DNA of 64,000 nt from Cenococcum geophilum 1.58 (taxonomy: Eukaryota > Ascomycota > Dothideomycetes > Gloniales > Gloniaceae): assembly GCA_001692895.1 (NCBI GenBank), contig KV748268.1:248001-312000 (forward strand), written 5' to 3'. Of this stretch, positions 33,326-45,299 are shown one piece after another. Each line of letters opens with the position of its first letter. The first letter of the stretch is position 1. A program made the translations under genes and the position numbers. The notes beneath the pieces are model-generated. The model was not told where the DNA came from, ran no database searches, and saw only the letters and a program-made list of their open reading frames with translations.

Positions 33326-34760
33326 GAAAGCGAGTAGTATTTAGGGCTTTCTTGGATTAGTAGTTTACCCCATAGATCGCGGCTTAGACTTTAAAATGTA
33401 AAAGTCTAACTATTTAAGAGGGGTAAAGCAAATGCGCTACACTCTAGCTTGTGCTTAGGTGTATATTCCCCCAATTACCCTAGTTACCCATCTGCAATAA
33501 AACCTGTAGATATTTAGACCGTTACTTGTTAAGGCTTTATTGTATAACTGGGAGTGATTAGCTAAGTCGTAGAGCGCTAGCGTGTCCCCCGCTTCTAGCC
33601 CTTAAAAATTTGGTATACTTTTAGTATGAAAGTTTTATATAATGATAAGAGACTCTATATAAGGCCTTCCCTCCTAAAAATAAACGAAAACCATAGTCTG
33701 GTTTTATGTAATAAGGCATAGAGCTAGAGACGCGTTTAGTGGCTTTAATAGAGTGTATCTTAACCTTAGCTATATAAGGCAATTTTAGATAATACTATGT
33801 GCCTTTAAAGGAGGAGCCGTACCTTAGCCGAGTTTTTTAAGGAAGTTTAAAAGCAGTAAGAGGCTTTAAGCTTCGACAAAGTCTATATATAGCTGCTACC
33901 TAGGAAGAAAATTCCTCCTAAATAACTTAATAGTTCCTTATATATACCTCTCGCAGCCTTAGCTTTTCTACAGCCTTCCTCTCTAAGTCGCTAAGCTCTA
34001 GTATCCGGGATATAAAGTCTCCTTACTCTTGCTTAAGATATATGCGTTTAAGGCATAACTAAAGTGTATAGCGATTATCTCTAAGGAAAACCTTATCCGG
34101 CAGGAAGTTATCTATAGCTTCGATCTTCTTAGGTGGAAAGATATAATCCTACTATAGGCCATATGCCTTAGATTGAAGGCCTTTATCTAGCGGGGGATTG
34201 TCTACAGCTTTGAAATTCTTAGATAGAAAGGTCTCGCCTTCTCTCCGCGCTTTATAGGTTATGCTAACGGAACGGCTAATGTAAATTTTAAAACTACTAA
34301 GCTGGTATTAGCCTAAGAAGTAACTAAGATAACTAAGAACTAACCTATTCCTTCTACGATCAGTTTTAGTATAGGAGGATTTAGGGTTCAATATCGTGGC
34401 TTCCTCTAAGTCATTGGGGCTAATAGGTCGGTCAGGGTACTTAAGGTTTAAATATCTCCGTATAGCTTTCTCCGAGTCACTAGGGCTAATAGGTATGTTA
34501 TAAGATGTCGCGTTATGCTATTGGTATTTAATACAAAGTGACTAAGCTTATAGCAAAACAACGGCAACGTTCGTGATATATTCTATAAGAGAGTGTCCCT
34601 ATTTATATTAGTGGAGGTTACTAGAGCGTTACTATAGTAGCTTACCAAAAGGAATAGATGTGTATTAATGAATATAAAGTAAATACTAGAATATGGTATA
34701 AGAATAATTGTAGCGTATAAGAGCTATAACACTTTTAACCTTCTATGTTTTCTCACTATC
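33326..34760. other. No recognisable gene; two short tandem duplications
   Basis: I see no protein family. At about 34,090-34,250 an approximately 85-bp duplication is visible (GTTATCTATAGCTTCGAT... and GATTGTCTACAGCTTTGAA..., each followed by CTTAGRTRGAAAG). At 34,390-34,500 a second duplication carries CTAAGTCATTGGGGCTAATA and CGAGTCACTAGGGCTAATA. A degenerate palindrome (TTTGGTATACTTTTAGTATG) lies near 33,610. Confidence 0.45.
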
Positions 34761-34769
34761 TAGATAAAA

Positions 34770-34990
34770 GCAGTAAGAGTTATACCTAATAATGTATTTA
34801 TTAAGAGACCACCTAAGAAAGCTAACGAACGCCCTATTGTCTAGTGTTGTAGAAAGAATACTAGTACGAAGCCGGAAATCAGGAGTAGAAAGGCAAGTAT
34901 AGTAATGCCGGTAACGACTAGGAAATCCTTATTAAAAATAGTTTTTAGAATATTTATGTAGAATCTCCACAAGAATAGAGCCTAATTTTT
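34770..34990 (-). pseudogene. Membrane-protein relic with two or three hydrophobic segments
   Basis: The minus strand reads LFLWRFYINILKTIFNKD, FLVVTGITILAFLLLISGFV, LVFFLQHQTIGRSLAFLGG and LINTLLGITLTAF almost without stops. Two clear transmembrane helices separated by a short polar loop (QHQTIGRS) are visible, plus a third hydrophobic stretch. The protein family is unknown; only the C-terminal part seems preserved. Confidence 0.5.
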
Positions 34991-35467
34991 AGTTAGTAAT
35001 TTACTTTAAGAGGCTGCACGTATAAACCTTAATGGCTAGTCTAGTATACTAGAACAGCTCTAATAATATATATAACAACTTGGCCGAAATAGGAGAGATA
35101 TTTTTGAGCTAGTAATAAAGGGAGACTCTAAAAGTAGTTTGGAAAGGGAGGAAGTAAAAAATTATTTAAAAGCGGAGAGAACGCCGTAAGGTAGTTAGTA
35201 AACGAAGCTATAAAAGCACTACTTAACTAAGAATAAGTAAATAAATAAACTTAGCGCTAATAAATGCTATAATAGGAAGTTTATACATTGTTTTAAAAAG
35301 TAGAGGTATTCTACTAATAAAGAGGTTAACCGAAGTAAAAAAGGGCAAGAAGGCAATAAGGCGACAAGGTAACAGCGTAATAGGGTAGTAGGGTAATAGG
35401 GCGGCTATAAGGCTAGGTTATAGCCTAATTCCCTCTAACTACCTTTATAGAATATTATGCCCCTTAA
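34991..35467. other. No gene; short GGTAATAGG-type tandem stretch
   Basis: AT- and purine-rich sequence. Near 35,350-35,400 a loosely periodic run AATAAGGCGACAAGGTAA, GTAATAGGGTAGTAGGG occurs. Nothing else is interpretable. Confidence 0.4.
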
Positions 35468-35649
35468 TGGCAATCTTTTAGCGATCCTTTAGGAATCTTT
35501 TAGGACTTTTTTATAACTTCTCTGTGACTCCTCTAGGACTCCTGTGTAACTCGTATAGGACTCCTTTATAACTTTAGTGGCGCCTTAGGAAACTAGCCTC
35601 CTTAAGCTAAAAAAAGGTAGCGAGAGTGGCTAGGGTCTTAAGATTAGTT

Positions 35650-36120
35650 TTAATAGCCGTATCTATAATGCCGCCTTCTTTTATATGCGCCTTTTTAGGC
35701 CTTAATATCTCTAAGTACCTCTTTTACTAAGGCATAGGCTTGCTTAGTACGCTTTCTATTTTTAGTGCTTCCGCCCTAGCGGCTTATAATTCTCCATTTA
35801 ATAAGCTTAGCCCCTATAGCCTATACGTAACATGCTAACATAACGCGTATTACCCAGATTCTCGCTTATTATATCTCTCTTATTCTTCCTAATCTTTCCC
35901 TATTCTATAGTTTCGCCGACAATAAGCCCTAGTTTTGCCTTCCTTAGCATTTACATAACGACTCCTTTAGCATTACGATTTCTCCTAATTATAGGCAGCC
36001 TCTTTACTTAGTAACGAAGCTTAACAAAGTCCGCGACCTTAGAGATCTGCGCTGATTCCCCTACGGCACCTAGTAGCCTCCTATATAAATGACGAGTATC
36101 CGTTATTAACTGCAGTAGGG
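35650..36120 (-). pseudogene. Unidentified coding relic inside the 35.5-39 kb segment
   Basis: Minus-strand text: EEIFIVPAIQGTEGFKLSLL, LITDTRHLYRRLLGAVGES, ISKVADFVKLRY, RLPIIRRNRNAKGVV, with a few stops. It is helical and basic in its second half. No family was recognised. It is transcribed away from the zinc-finger relic at 36,389. Confidence 0.4.
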
Positions 36121-36388
36121 ACAGTTTAAAGCCTTCGGTCCCCTATATAGCAGGAACTATAAATATCTCTTCTATACTAAGTAGAACACGTATTTAAAGG
36201 TATAGGAATTATAAGTAATAGAACCTATCTAATCTCTATCTACTAAAACTTAGGAATTTAGTATAACCCTATATATTACAATACCTCTAATACAAAAACG
36301 CGGTTACTTTATAATCTCTAAACCTTACTAAAGTGAGCAAAATGCTAAGTATTATCGGACTAAGAATAATATATAAGCTACGGATTGT

Positions 36389-37195
36389 ATGTCATCTCTT
36401 AAAAAGAAGAGAGAGCCTTTAAAGAAATTTCCTTGTCTATTTTGTATCCGCCGTTTTAGTAAGTTGTGCAATATCTAGAAATATATAAGGAAGTTCTATA
36501 AAGAAAAGAGTTAACTGGATAAATACTGCTATATATGCGAACAAGAATTCTAAAGACTGTTAAGTTTTACCTGGTATATAAATATTTATAAATTTAAGGC
36601 AACGCCCTCTAGTTTTTAAGCAGAGTTTAAGTAATTGGTATTATAGCCACGCAGAGAGCTGTTCGGGCGCACATTAAGTATAGCACCCTTAAGTTCTCTA
36701 GCGGAACCAGTGCAACCGCCCAATTGGAATACGTTCAATACTACGCCCTTTAATCGCAATTGGGACACATTTAATGCTACGCCCTTTAACGATTTACCGG
36801 AGCTGATGCAGCCGCTATCCTTCTAGGGCAATTTAAGCTCGTTAAGTGCGGTAGCCACTAATTCTTTAGCGGAGCAAGTACGGTTATTTTATTGGAATAT
36901 ATTTAATACCACTCTATTTAACGATCTATAAGAGCCGATGTAGTAGCCGCCCCTATAGGATAACTAGAATACTTTAAATGTAATAGGGCAAGTGCAGTTA
37001 TTTTACTGGAATACGTTTAATGCTACGCCCTTTAACAATTTGCTAGAACTAATGCAGCCGCTATCCTCCTAAGACGATTTAAACCTGTTAAATGCGGCAC
37101 CCTCTAATTCTCTGGCAGAAGTACGGTTATTTTATTAGAACACGTTTAACGCGATACCCTTTAACCTTTTATTAAAGTTAATATAGTAGTTATTC
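36389..37195 (+). pseudogene. C2H2 zinc-finger protein relic with internal repeats
   Basis: Starting at an ATG at 36,389 (MSSLKKKREPLKKFPCLFC), the frame shows two C2H2-like fingers. CLFCIRRFSKLCNI with a following YIRKFY has Cys pair intact and His replaced by Tyr, and YCYICEQEF with INIYK is altered the same way (36,430-36,590). After a linker, a 40-60 residue module repeats about four times, marked by WNTFNATPFN and FNDLPELMQPLS, with SLAEQVRLFYWN between copies (36,680-37,170). A DNA-binding or RNA-binding role is expected from the fingers; the repeat module is unknown to me. Stops fall at Gln/Trp-like positions. Beyond 37,200 the frame continues weakly and then fades. Confidence 0.6.
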
Positions 37196-37679
37196 TCCCT
37201 GGAGGGTCCTAGTATGACAAATATATTACTCTCTAATCTAGACTTAAACATTATAGGCCTGGCGTAAGCCTTTTAAAATCCCCGCTATAGCCTAGTACTG
37301 ACTAAAGCGTATTAGTGTGACTTATAGAACCGCCTCCTAAGCTCGCTTAATCGCCCTCCTTTTAAACTAAATCTACTTTTAATTATGCGCTACTAGTTCT
37401 CGTCTAGGCTTAGAGCAATATTTAATACTTTGGTAGAGGGATATATAGGAGAATCTGTAGCTAGCTATAAGCGGTAATCTTTATTCCTTTTACGTACTAC
37501 TTAATGTAGTTACCGCTTCTAAACTATATATTTACTACTTCTAGAGTAATTATTTCCAAACTGCTCTAGAATCTTATTACCAGTTTAATTATCTAGTACT
37601 CCGCGCCTAGGATATCTGGTCCATATATATGAAACTACAATCGCGTATACTAGGGAAGGTGGTTTATTCTTAAGGAAAG

Positions 37680-38340
37680 GTCTTAACTATAATAGCTAGT
37701 GATGGTAAATAAAGCTAGAGGAAGTTTAGTAAATGCGAAAATGTTTATAGGGTTTAAGAGTACACATATATCACCTCTATTAGCCTTAATATCTACTATT
37801 TTCTTAGTAGCTACTCTACGAGAATATGCATTAACCTGGAATATCTATATAATATTTTAATCTCCTCCTAAATAATAGTATATAGCCCCTATAAGATCTT
37901 TAGCAGAAGCCATTTTTTTCTATTTATAATCGCGCCCTAACTCTTTATGGGTTAGAGTAGGTTTGGATAAAAGGCAGGCGGCAATATAAAAGCCATTATC
38001 TTAAGCCGAGAAAAGTATTGTTTTAACAGCCTAGAGGGATATTAGTCTTGCTTGTAAACTTTAGAAATAGCTTACCTTATTTAAAACAATCTCCCTTTTA
38101 ATAAAGCTTAATGACTTTAATAACTCCGCTAAAGGGGGCTTAATGCTTATAGCTCTTTTAAGAATAAGAAACCCGTCTTCTATAAAAGTTTATAAAGCCT
38201 CGCTAAGATCTTCTTTCGTAGAGAGCTTTTACCTGCTGCGTTTGACGACTTTAATATCCATATGCTTATTACTTAGTCGTTCTGCCGTTAGTTTAAAGTT
38301 ATCATCATTTTACTGCTTAAAATTTTAAGCCGCGCGGGGC
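37680..38340 (-). pseudogene. Unidentified minus-strand coding relic
   Basis: Minus-strand text: NDDNFKLTAERLSNKHMDIK, KLSTKEDLSEAL, FIEDGFLILKRAISIKPPL, AELLKSLSFIKREIVLNKV, NGFYIAACLLSKPTLTHKEL and GDICVLLNPINIFAFTKLPL. The frame is consistent for about 210 codons, with stops at probable Gln/Trp codons. No domain is recognised. It faces the zinc-finger relic and lies inside the inverted-array segment. Confidence 0.5.
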
Positions 38341-38985
38341 AGGTTCGGCGGGGTATAGCTATAATCCAAAGCCTCTAGTACATGTAATGCTTTACCTAGT
38401 AAGATTAATAAATGTTATTATATATCAACTTTAATAACTAACTATCGATATCTAATATCTCTAGCTTAAATATATATAAGCTTATTTCGTTAAACCTCTA
38501 AGTAACGCTTACTAGATTTAACTACTTTAAGCTAAGATTAAAGAAGACTTAAGCTTAAGCTTGAGCTAAAATAACATCCTTAAAGAAGTAGTCAAATTCT
38601 TACATACCGGGAAACACTAGTAGTAAAATTTAAAGGAACGTGCTAGTTATAAAGCAGGGGCTACGAAATCAGTGCCTTAATTAGACTAGGGGCAACTAGA
38701 GGTTTAGTAGGTATTAGACTCTTAGTTTGAAAATGAGGAAGATTAGGTTTAGACGGAAAATAACCTAGTTTAGGTGCTAACGTCTGTCCTTTAAAATGAT
38801 AAGTAGATTTTAAAGATAGAGGTCCTAGGGATTACCGTAGAATTATTAGGGGATTCCTATAGAAGTCTTATAGGAGTCCTATAGGAGTCCTAAAGGAGTT
38901 ATATAGAAGTTATATAAGAGTCTTATAAGGTTATCATAGGGCTATAACGGGATTGCTAAGATATTGCTAAGGAATTGCGAAAGGA

Positions 38986-39967
38986 GTTAATATAAAAGGT
39001 AAATTTCTAAAGGTTTAGACTTATAAAATATACCCCAATATAAGAATATCTAGCTGGTTTTAAACAGTTTCCTTATAATACCTTTTAGCTAAATTATATC
39101 CTCTGCTCTATCTATAATTTTAATTAATAGTTTGCTATATGTTTTAATAAGCTAACCGCCTAATCTTTTTAGCTGTTTTAAAGCTTACGGCAGTTTCTAT
39201 CTAGGTAGTTATCTTTAAATTATATTATAAGCAATAACCCTAGATTAGATTAGAAGGTCTCTATATTTATATTTTTATAACATTAGGAGGATATAATTTA
39301 CAGGTCTCTTGGTATTTTAGGCACCACGTTTTTACTCTATTAATAAAATGGCCGCATTTAAGCGCTATTTAAATATAGTCGCACATTTTATAAGGTAATA
39401 ATAACAATTTTCCGTCTAGGTAAAGTATAGGCAATATGTGGATTCTAATATTAGAGCTATTCTGGAATTTATAATATATATATACTACTTAATACGCGGC
39501 CAAAATAGGAGATAACGAAGGAGATACATTATAGGAAGGTATACTATTAGAGTCCTCACTTCTAGAACTGGGTATATAGCCCCTCATCTACCCTAGCTAT
39601 CTAAGTTTATTAATTTTCGCCCTATATATACGCTGAGACATATTTATTTTATGCCCTTATAATAGCGACTAGTAAACCTATCTTATAAACAATGTTTCCT
39701 TTCTCCCACCTAATCGGAAATTATATAACCATAGACTAATATAAAAGAATGCTTAGCTTTAATCTCCACGCTATAATTCCTAGTATAATCTAGTAATTAG
39801 TCTATAGGAGTTAAACCTTATTAGCCCGCACTAAGTATATTTACCCTCTTTTCGCTTTATAGCAATCTCTAGAGTCCTTTTAATCTTTATATACTTCCTA
39901 AAACTGTTTCTCCTACCACTCTTCTCTAAGTCACGTTCTCCCTATATAGAGAGAAAGTCAGTTAGCA
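38986..39967. other. No recognisable gene
   Basis: AT-rich and without persistent frames. It forms the upstream region of the long relic that starts at 39,968 and would hold its promoter, but no clear TATA or pyrimidine arrangement stands out; a C/T-rich stretch near 39,850-39,940 is the best candidate. Confidence 0.35.
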
Positions 39968-42960
39968 ATGTTTAAAGCGCCTGTTTTAGGGCGTCTTTAT
40001 AAGGCGGAGGTCTCTAAGGCAAAATAAATAGCACTTATTACCACTACCGTATACTTTTCCTCCCCTGTATAGAAATATTAGAGACCATACTATACCAAAT
40101 TTCTAGGAGATATACTAACGAGCTTTAAAAACCTTTTTAGACGAGAAATTTAAAATCTAGATAAAATCGTACTTGTTATAGACGATGCTTTTAAAAACGA
40201 TAAATATAAGATAGTCTACGACGCACTTAAAGGTATATATCCGCCTATTAAGAATGCCGAATCTGTAATTATTGGTGTTGCGATCTTGTCCCTACTAAAA
40301 GGTTCCAATCGGAGCGGGCAGTTTTAGCCGGAAAGTAAATATTACTAAGTGTTATGGCGATTGCAGGGCTTTATTAACACTGGCGCAAACATTAATAAAC
40401 TATAGGAGGAAGTTCTAAACCTAAAGCGAGACGAGAGTAAAGAAGCTATATTGCTCTATGCGAAATGTACTAATTTAGCTAAGTTAAAGTATAATACCTT
40501 GCCCCCTTAAATCTTAGGATTAATTCTAAACTTTTTACCTAAATAATAGGTGGCTCTATGAATCCGGGCCTTACTATATACTTTAAACGCTAGCACTACA
40601 CCTAAAATACTAAGGGCGTAGGTACGCTAAAGCCTTTACGTACTAGTTTAAAGCGATTTTAGTTCTTAACAGTATTCCGCTTAGCGTTTCTTCTACAGCA
40701 GGTAGCGAGACTTTCTATACTAAATACGGGTTCAAGATAAAGGAGGAAGTCCCTATACTAGAATATTAAGATTATCTAAAAATCTTTCTTTATATATATA
40801 TTTTCCAACCATCCGTATAGCGTATCCCAGCAAATAAAAGGGAGTTTGCTAATAATATAGGATATACGGTGGGTAGCATAGAATGGCAGAAATAATTTAA
40901 AGACTTTAAGGTAGGTTTCTCTCCTATTTAAACTGTCTCTTAGATTGACTATAAACAGGACTAAGTCCGGATTAAGCTTAGATCTTTACTACTAGGCCGC
41001 CTCTAAAATTTCCCTAAAGGATAGAATAATATTATAGAGGAAGAAATAAGGGTTGTGGAATATAGGATTATCTAAAATGGAAACCAAAATAGGCGGTATA
41101 TAAAAGGATGGTATATAGAGGATAAACGTAAGTCGCGTAATGGGATTGTTAGATTTTGCATAAAAGCTGTCTATAAGGGAACTTTAAAGGAAATCCTAGC
41201 TGGGGAATAGGCGAATATAATGTAATACTGCTAGAGTAGCATATAAGCGTTAGGATTATTATCTCTATCCCTTTTTATAATACCAAGAGAGTAGTTAGAT
41301 ATATACTCCAGTATAGTAGGATACCCTAGCTGTGTTAGAGTTAAATTCTATTATACTATAATAGGATAGTTACAGCGGAGAGTTTAGTAGAGGGTCTAGA
41401 TAGGATAACAATTTATAAATGTATTTAGCTCAAGTTTAGGACTAAGTTATTATAAAAGAGCTCTCGCTAAGTAGGCTAGCGTATACTGTTTGCTAAGCCT
41501 AGGCCTTCTATAGTACTAAGCGTTTAGTTAGTTAATCTATTTAGGGGCTTAGCTGTTAAATTTTGTTATACTAAGAACACACTATATATAATTAGGAAAT
41601 TACGTAAAAAGAACCACACTTTTTTTACTAATTTTAGTATGAAAACAGGATATTATAAAGGCGCTTAAAAATATCTATAGAAAGCAGAATATAGTGCTTA
41701 AGTATAAGAGGGTGATCTTATTCAACTTGGCCTTTTACTACTAGTTATATAAAAGGCGGTTATAGAACTAATTCTAATATAGTAGGCAAAAGTAGGTATA
41801 TAGAATTGAGCCTAGTTTTGTACGCGTGCATACATAGCATTTAGTACGCATTACGCTAGGTTAATAGACGCTATGTTAACTGCGGTAAAAGACTATATAT
41901 TAAAAAGCTTCTCTAATTCTACCGCTGCTATAATTATAAACGCCTTAATTTTTCTTCTTTACTAAACACGAAGCCGACTTTTTTTGTAAAGGCTAATGCT
42001 TATTAGTTATATAGAGTGGAGCGCAAGCTAGGCTAAGCCGACGCCGCCCGAATTATTTTTATATCAATCTCTTATCGGGTACTAATGCCTTGAGCACTTA
42101 TGCGCCTGTTAGACTTTATAACTCATTTATATTCTTAAATCCTTTTCGCTCCGCTCTATTTAAGTATATAATCCACTTCTTTTATACCTCTTTAATCTCT
42201 TCGTCGCGCAGAAGCTATATACTTACCATTACCTGCACTAGTTCTTCCTTAGTTAATAGAACAGGCTGCTAAGTCTATTGCGTAAGATATAGCCTTTATT
42301 TACTTCCTAACTAGCATATTTCCTGCCAGAACCTTTTAAGGCCCATTTTTATAACAACTTTGACGCCCTTACCTACGATCCTTAGGTCGTTATTCCCCCC
42401 TACTTTAGGTCCTTTTCAATAGCGCAAACCTGTATAGAGAACGTATACTACTCTTAGATAAAGCTTAGCTTTATCTAAATTTATACTATCTATTTACCGG
42501 CAATATATTCCCTCTTAAAGTCATACCTTTACAAAATTTATTATATCTGGAAAGGTCTGTTAAAGTTAAACCTAGTTAAATAAACTTTAAGCTAACTTGG
42601 GATTTATATATAGGTTGGGGAGGGAGAAAAGCTAGACTATATATTATTCCATATATTTAATGCGGTAGATTACAACTAAATAATAACATTTAGAGGCGTA
42701 TTAATTAGGATCTCTAATCCTAAAGTACCTAAAGGCACTAGATTACTTAAAGATATTATATAGGATAAATCGCATCCTGTTCCTGCTGGGTGTGAGGTTA
42801 AGGTAATAGATAGTTAGGTGAAGATAATACCTAAGTCCGCTGGAGCTTAAATAAGTCGTGTATTAGAACCGCCTCTTAACGACTAACCTAGAGGGTAATG
42901 GAGATATCTATGTTTTCTCCCTTAGGAATTAGCGTAGTTAAATATTCTATTATTAGAAGT
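39968..42960 (+). pseudogene. Long unidentified coding relic, about 1,000 codons
   Basis: From an ATG at 39,968 (MFKAPVLGRLYKAEVSKAK) the plus strand reads KFLGDILTSFKNLFRRE, DKIVLVIDDAFKNDKYKIV, YDALKGIYPPIKNAESVI, LQGFINTGANINKL and ESKEAILLYAKCTNLAKL. Between about 40,620 and 41,250 a neighbouring frame looks more protein-like (QIDYKQDQVRIKLRSLLLG, EEEIRVVEYRII, GIVRFCIKAVYKGTLKEI), after which the first frame resumes with ESLVEGLDRITIYK, LVNLFRGLAVKFCYTKNTL, EYSAQVQEGDLIQLGLLLL and HYARLIDAMLTAVKDYILK. Text near 42,600-42,900 (VGEGEKLDYILFHIFNAVD, KVPKGTRLLKDI) still appears coding in the first frame. I recognise no domain. Whether this is one gene with introns or two is unclear. Confidence 0.5.
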
Positions 42961-43149
42961 CTTAGTCTTCTTTCCTTTTCCTATTAATTACTGGTCTAGA
43001 CTGCCTTAGAAAGAAAGTCGCCTAAAAGGGGGATATAATTAGTAGGCGCGTTTGTAAATGCGTATTGAATTTCTACAGTATATATTATTAGCATAGCCTT
43101 TAATATAATGAAGGTAAATCCTACTTACGTCTATATATAGGCTTATTAA

Positions 43150-43950
43150 TACGCCTCCGTTTCCTTAACTAATTTAATACTATAGGTTTTTCCCTGTTTT
43201 TTGTGGCGGCTAGTAGCCGTCAGCTTTATACTTAAAAGTTCTTACTAAAGTAGACCTTGCCTTTTAGGAACTTATAATATTTTTAGGATTCTTATAACGG
43301 CTCTTTGGTTCCTAAACTATTTAGTATATAATATATATCAGATAGCCACACCTAAATATCCTTTAGGTTAATCCGCTCGACTATAAAGTTAAACGTATCC
43401 TTTAATATTAAATTTGCCGTCTACACGGTAGGGTTAAAGGCCGCTACCTAGGAAATTATCCCGTTAGGACTTAGGCTATAAATCCGCTTGTACCTTTTTT
43501 AGGTCGCCTACTTTCTTATTTAGGTTGTGTCCAAATTAATAACCAAATCCTTTAGACCGCTAAAGAAAAGTGCTATATTTTTTCCAAATATCCCTTAATT
43601 CTTTAAGTTTAATTTGGTAATAGTGTCTTTTCTATTCTCTTATACCTGATTTAACCGCTATTTGCCCTCCTTATAAGCCGACTCTATACGTCTTTTTTTA
43701 AGTGCTTTAATCTTTACTAGGAGCTTTACTATAGCCTTAAAAAGCCTTATACCTAAATCTTTAATCGTCCGATAGTTGCTTTTTATAAAATGCATACAAG
43801 AGTACGGGACACTTTTAATAACCCGTTTAAGCTTTTTAGTAAGGTCTACAAGTTATAAGATAAATTTAGTAGTTGCTATATTATAAGTTAATCTAAATGT
43901 CATAAACTAGGCTAGGAAAAGAAGTAGTTCTAAAAATCTCTCTAAGGATG
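43150..43950 (-). pseudogene. Unidentified helical coding relic
   Basis: Minus-strand text: LTKKLKRVIKSVPYSCMHFI, KSNYRTIKDLGIRLFKAIV, KLLVKIKALKKRRIESAYK, TKLNLKELRDIWKKYSTFL (43,550-43,860), then after a break IISQVAAFNPTVQTANLIL, KDTFNFIVERINLKDIQVWL and SDIYYILNSLGTKEPL (43,250-43,470). It is strongly helical and basic. It vaguely resembles the N-terminal helical region found in front of fungal NACHT or kinase modules, but that is an impression, not an identification. Confidence 0.4.
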
Positions 43951-44400
43951 ATTAGGGGTAGGGGCTATTAAGAACATTATTATTTTATATATATCTATAA
44001 GCTTTTATTATAGTTAGGTAACTAGGGTAGCCAAGAGGCAATATACCTAAGTTTTATAAGCCGGGGTGTAATATATCTGTTTACCCCTTCCTTACTATTT
44101 AGTAACCCCGAGTTAAGTTAAGACCTTTACCGATTTTCACTACCTATAGTATATAGCAGAAACTTCTTTATATATAAGAATAAAAATGTAGAGCAAGTGG
44201 CGTCTTTTTGTATTTATGCGGTCTAGTGATTTAGATTTAGGCTGCCTTTATGCGCAACTTTACATTTTATATCATTTGCAGCCCAGCTTAAGTCTATATA
44301 CGCTCTCATTACTTTAATAAGAATTATTATATAGCTCGGCCTTATAGATATACATATATAGCCTCCGCTTAGTATTTTACCGACTAATATATAAATAGAC

Positions 44401-44461
44401 TATTAAAGGCCTTTAAGGACCTCTAAAGACTTTTAAAGACCTTTAAAGACCTCTAAAGGCT
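44401..44461 (+). repeat. Short tandem repeat, unit about 11 bp (CCTTTAAAGAC)
   Basis: Five to six imperfect direct copies of CCT(T/C)TAAAGAC. Confidence 0.75.
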
Positions 44462-45290
44462 AGTAACTATAACACACCCGCTAGAGGCAAGCAGTATATA
44501 ACCTACCCCTTTTATATCATTAATAATCTAATTACTACTCTTAAATACCTATTCTTATAATAGATACGTCTAATATAGGTAAAACTTCGATCTATTGGGT
44601 TTTAATAGTAGGGGAAACTATCTTTAAGGAAGAGAAAAGAGGAAAGGTCTCCTATGTGGGATAGAAAGAAGAAAATTTAAGAGAGGTAAAGGTAAGTAAT
44701 TGCCTATATATTAGGTAAGCAGGTCCCTAACATCTTAAAGATTTATAAAATTATCGCTATTATATATATTGTGCCCAATATTCGCCGGCTTACGGTTTCT
44801 ATATATAATTTGTTTAATTGGCTTTTTTTAGGCGAACCTAGCTACTGTAGTAGTAGAGTAATTTTGGCGGAACTTAAGTATAAGGGAGTATTAATAAGGT
44901 CTAGAGCCTATTTTGGCGATATAGCGTTTATAGAAGGTGGAAAGGAAGCTTTAAAGTAATTAGAGATATATATATAGGAGCTTAATAAAGCTACCTAGGC
45001 TGCTACGCTTCCTTTCACGTTTAGATTTATGTACTGGGCTAGGCTAATGCTTATAGCAGCTGTAGTACTTCCGTATAAGTAATAGTGTCTTTTATAGTTA
45101 TAGGCCCATATTCTAATAAATATAACTAAATGACCTAAAGTGCCTACTACTCTCCTAAAACCGCAATTACGGGTAACCAGTACGTAAATGGCTTTTATTT
45201 CTATATAGGGCATAAGCCTATATACTTACTTACTCCTATAATAATAAGGCCTATATAGTAGGCTATAGCGCGGGCGAATTGCTAGTAGAT
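44462..45290. other. No convincing gene
   Basis: Short open frames exist on both strands (for instance 44,771-44,959 plus and 44,995-45,213 minus) but they overlap competing frames, show no recognisable domain and read as chance openings in a stretch with few TA-type stops. I therefore call no gene here. Confidence 0.4.
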
Positions 45291-45299
45291 TAGGGAATA

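Larger units (their letters stand above)
35468..38985. mobile_element. Candidate DNA element bounded by inverted subterminal arrays
   Basis: The left flank (35,468-35,590) runs GCAATCTTTTAGCGATCC, then TATAACTTCT, then repeated TAGGACTCCT. The right flank (38,845-38,985) is its reverse complement in the same order (GGAGTCCTATAGGAGTCCT, then AGAAGTTATATA, then GGGATTGCTAAGATATTGC). The arms are about 120-140 bp and imperfect. Between them lie three coding relics (35,650-36,120 minus, 36,389-37,195 plus, 37,680-38,340 minus). The arrangement resembles a transposon with complex inverted termini, or a host segment flanked by an inverted minisatellite. No transposase motif or target duplication was found, so the transposon reading is an inference. 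Confidence 0.45.

Noticed and set aside
44771-45213. Two short open frames taken as small genes
   Set aside because: They have no recognisable motifs, overlap other frames of equal quality, and lie in a stretch with few stop-prone triplets.
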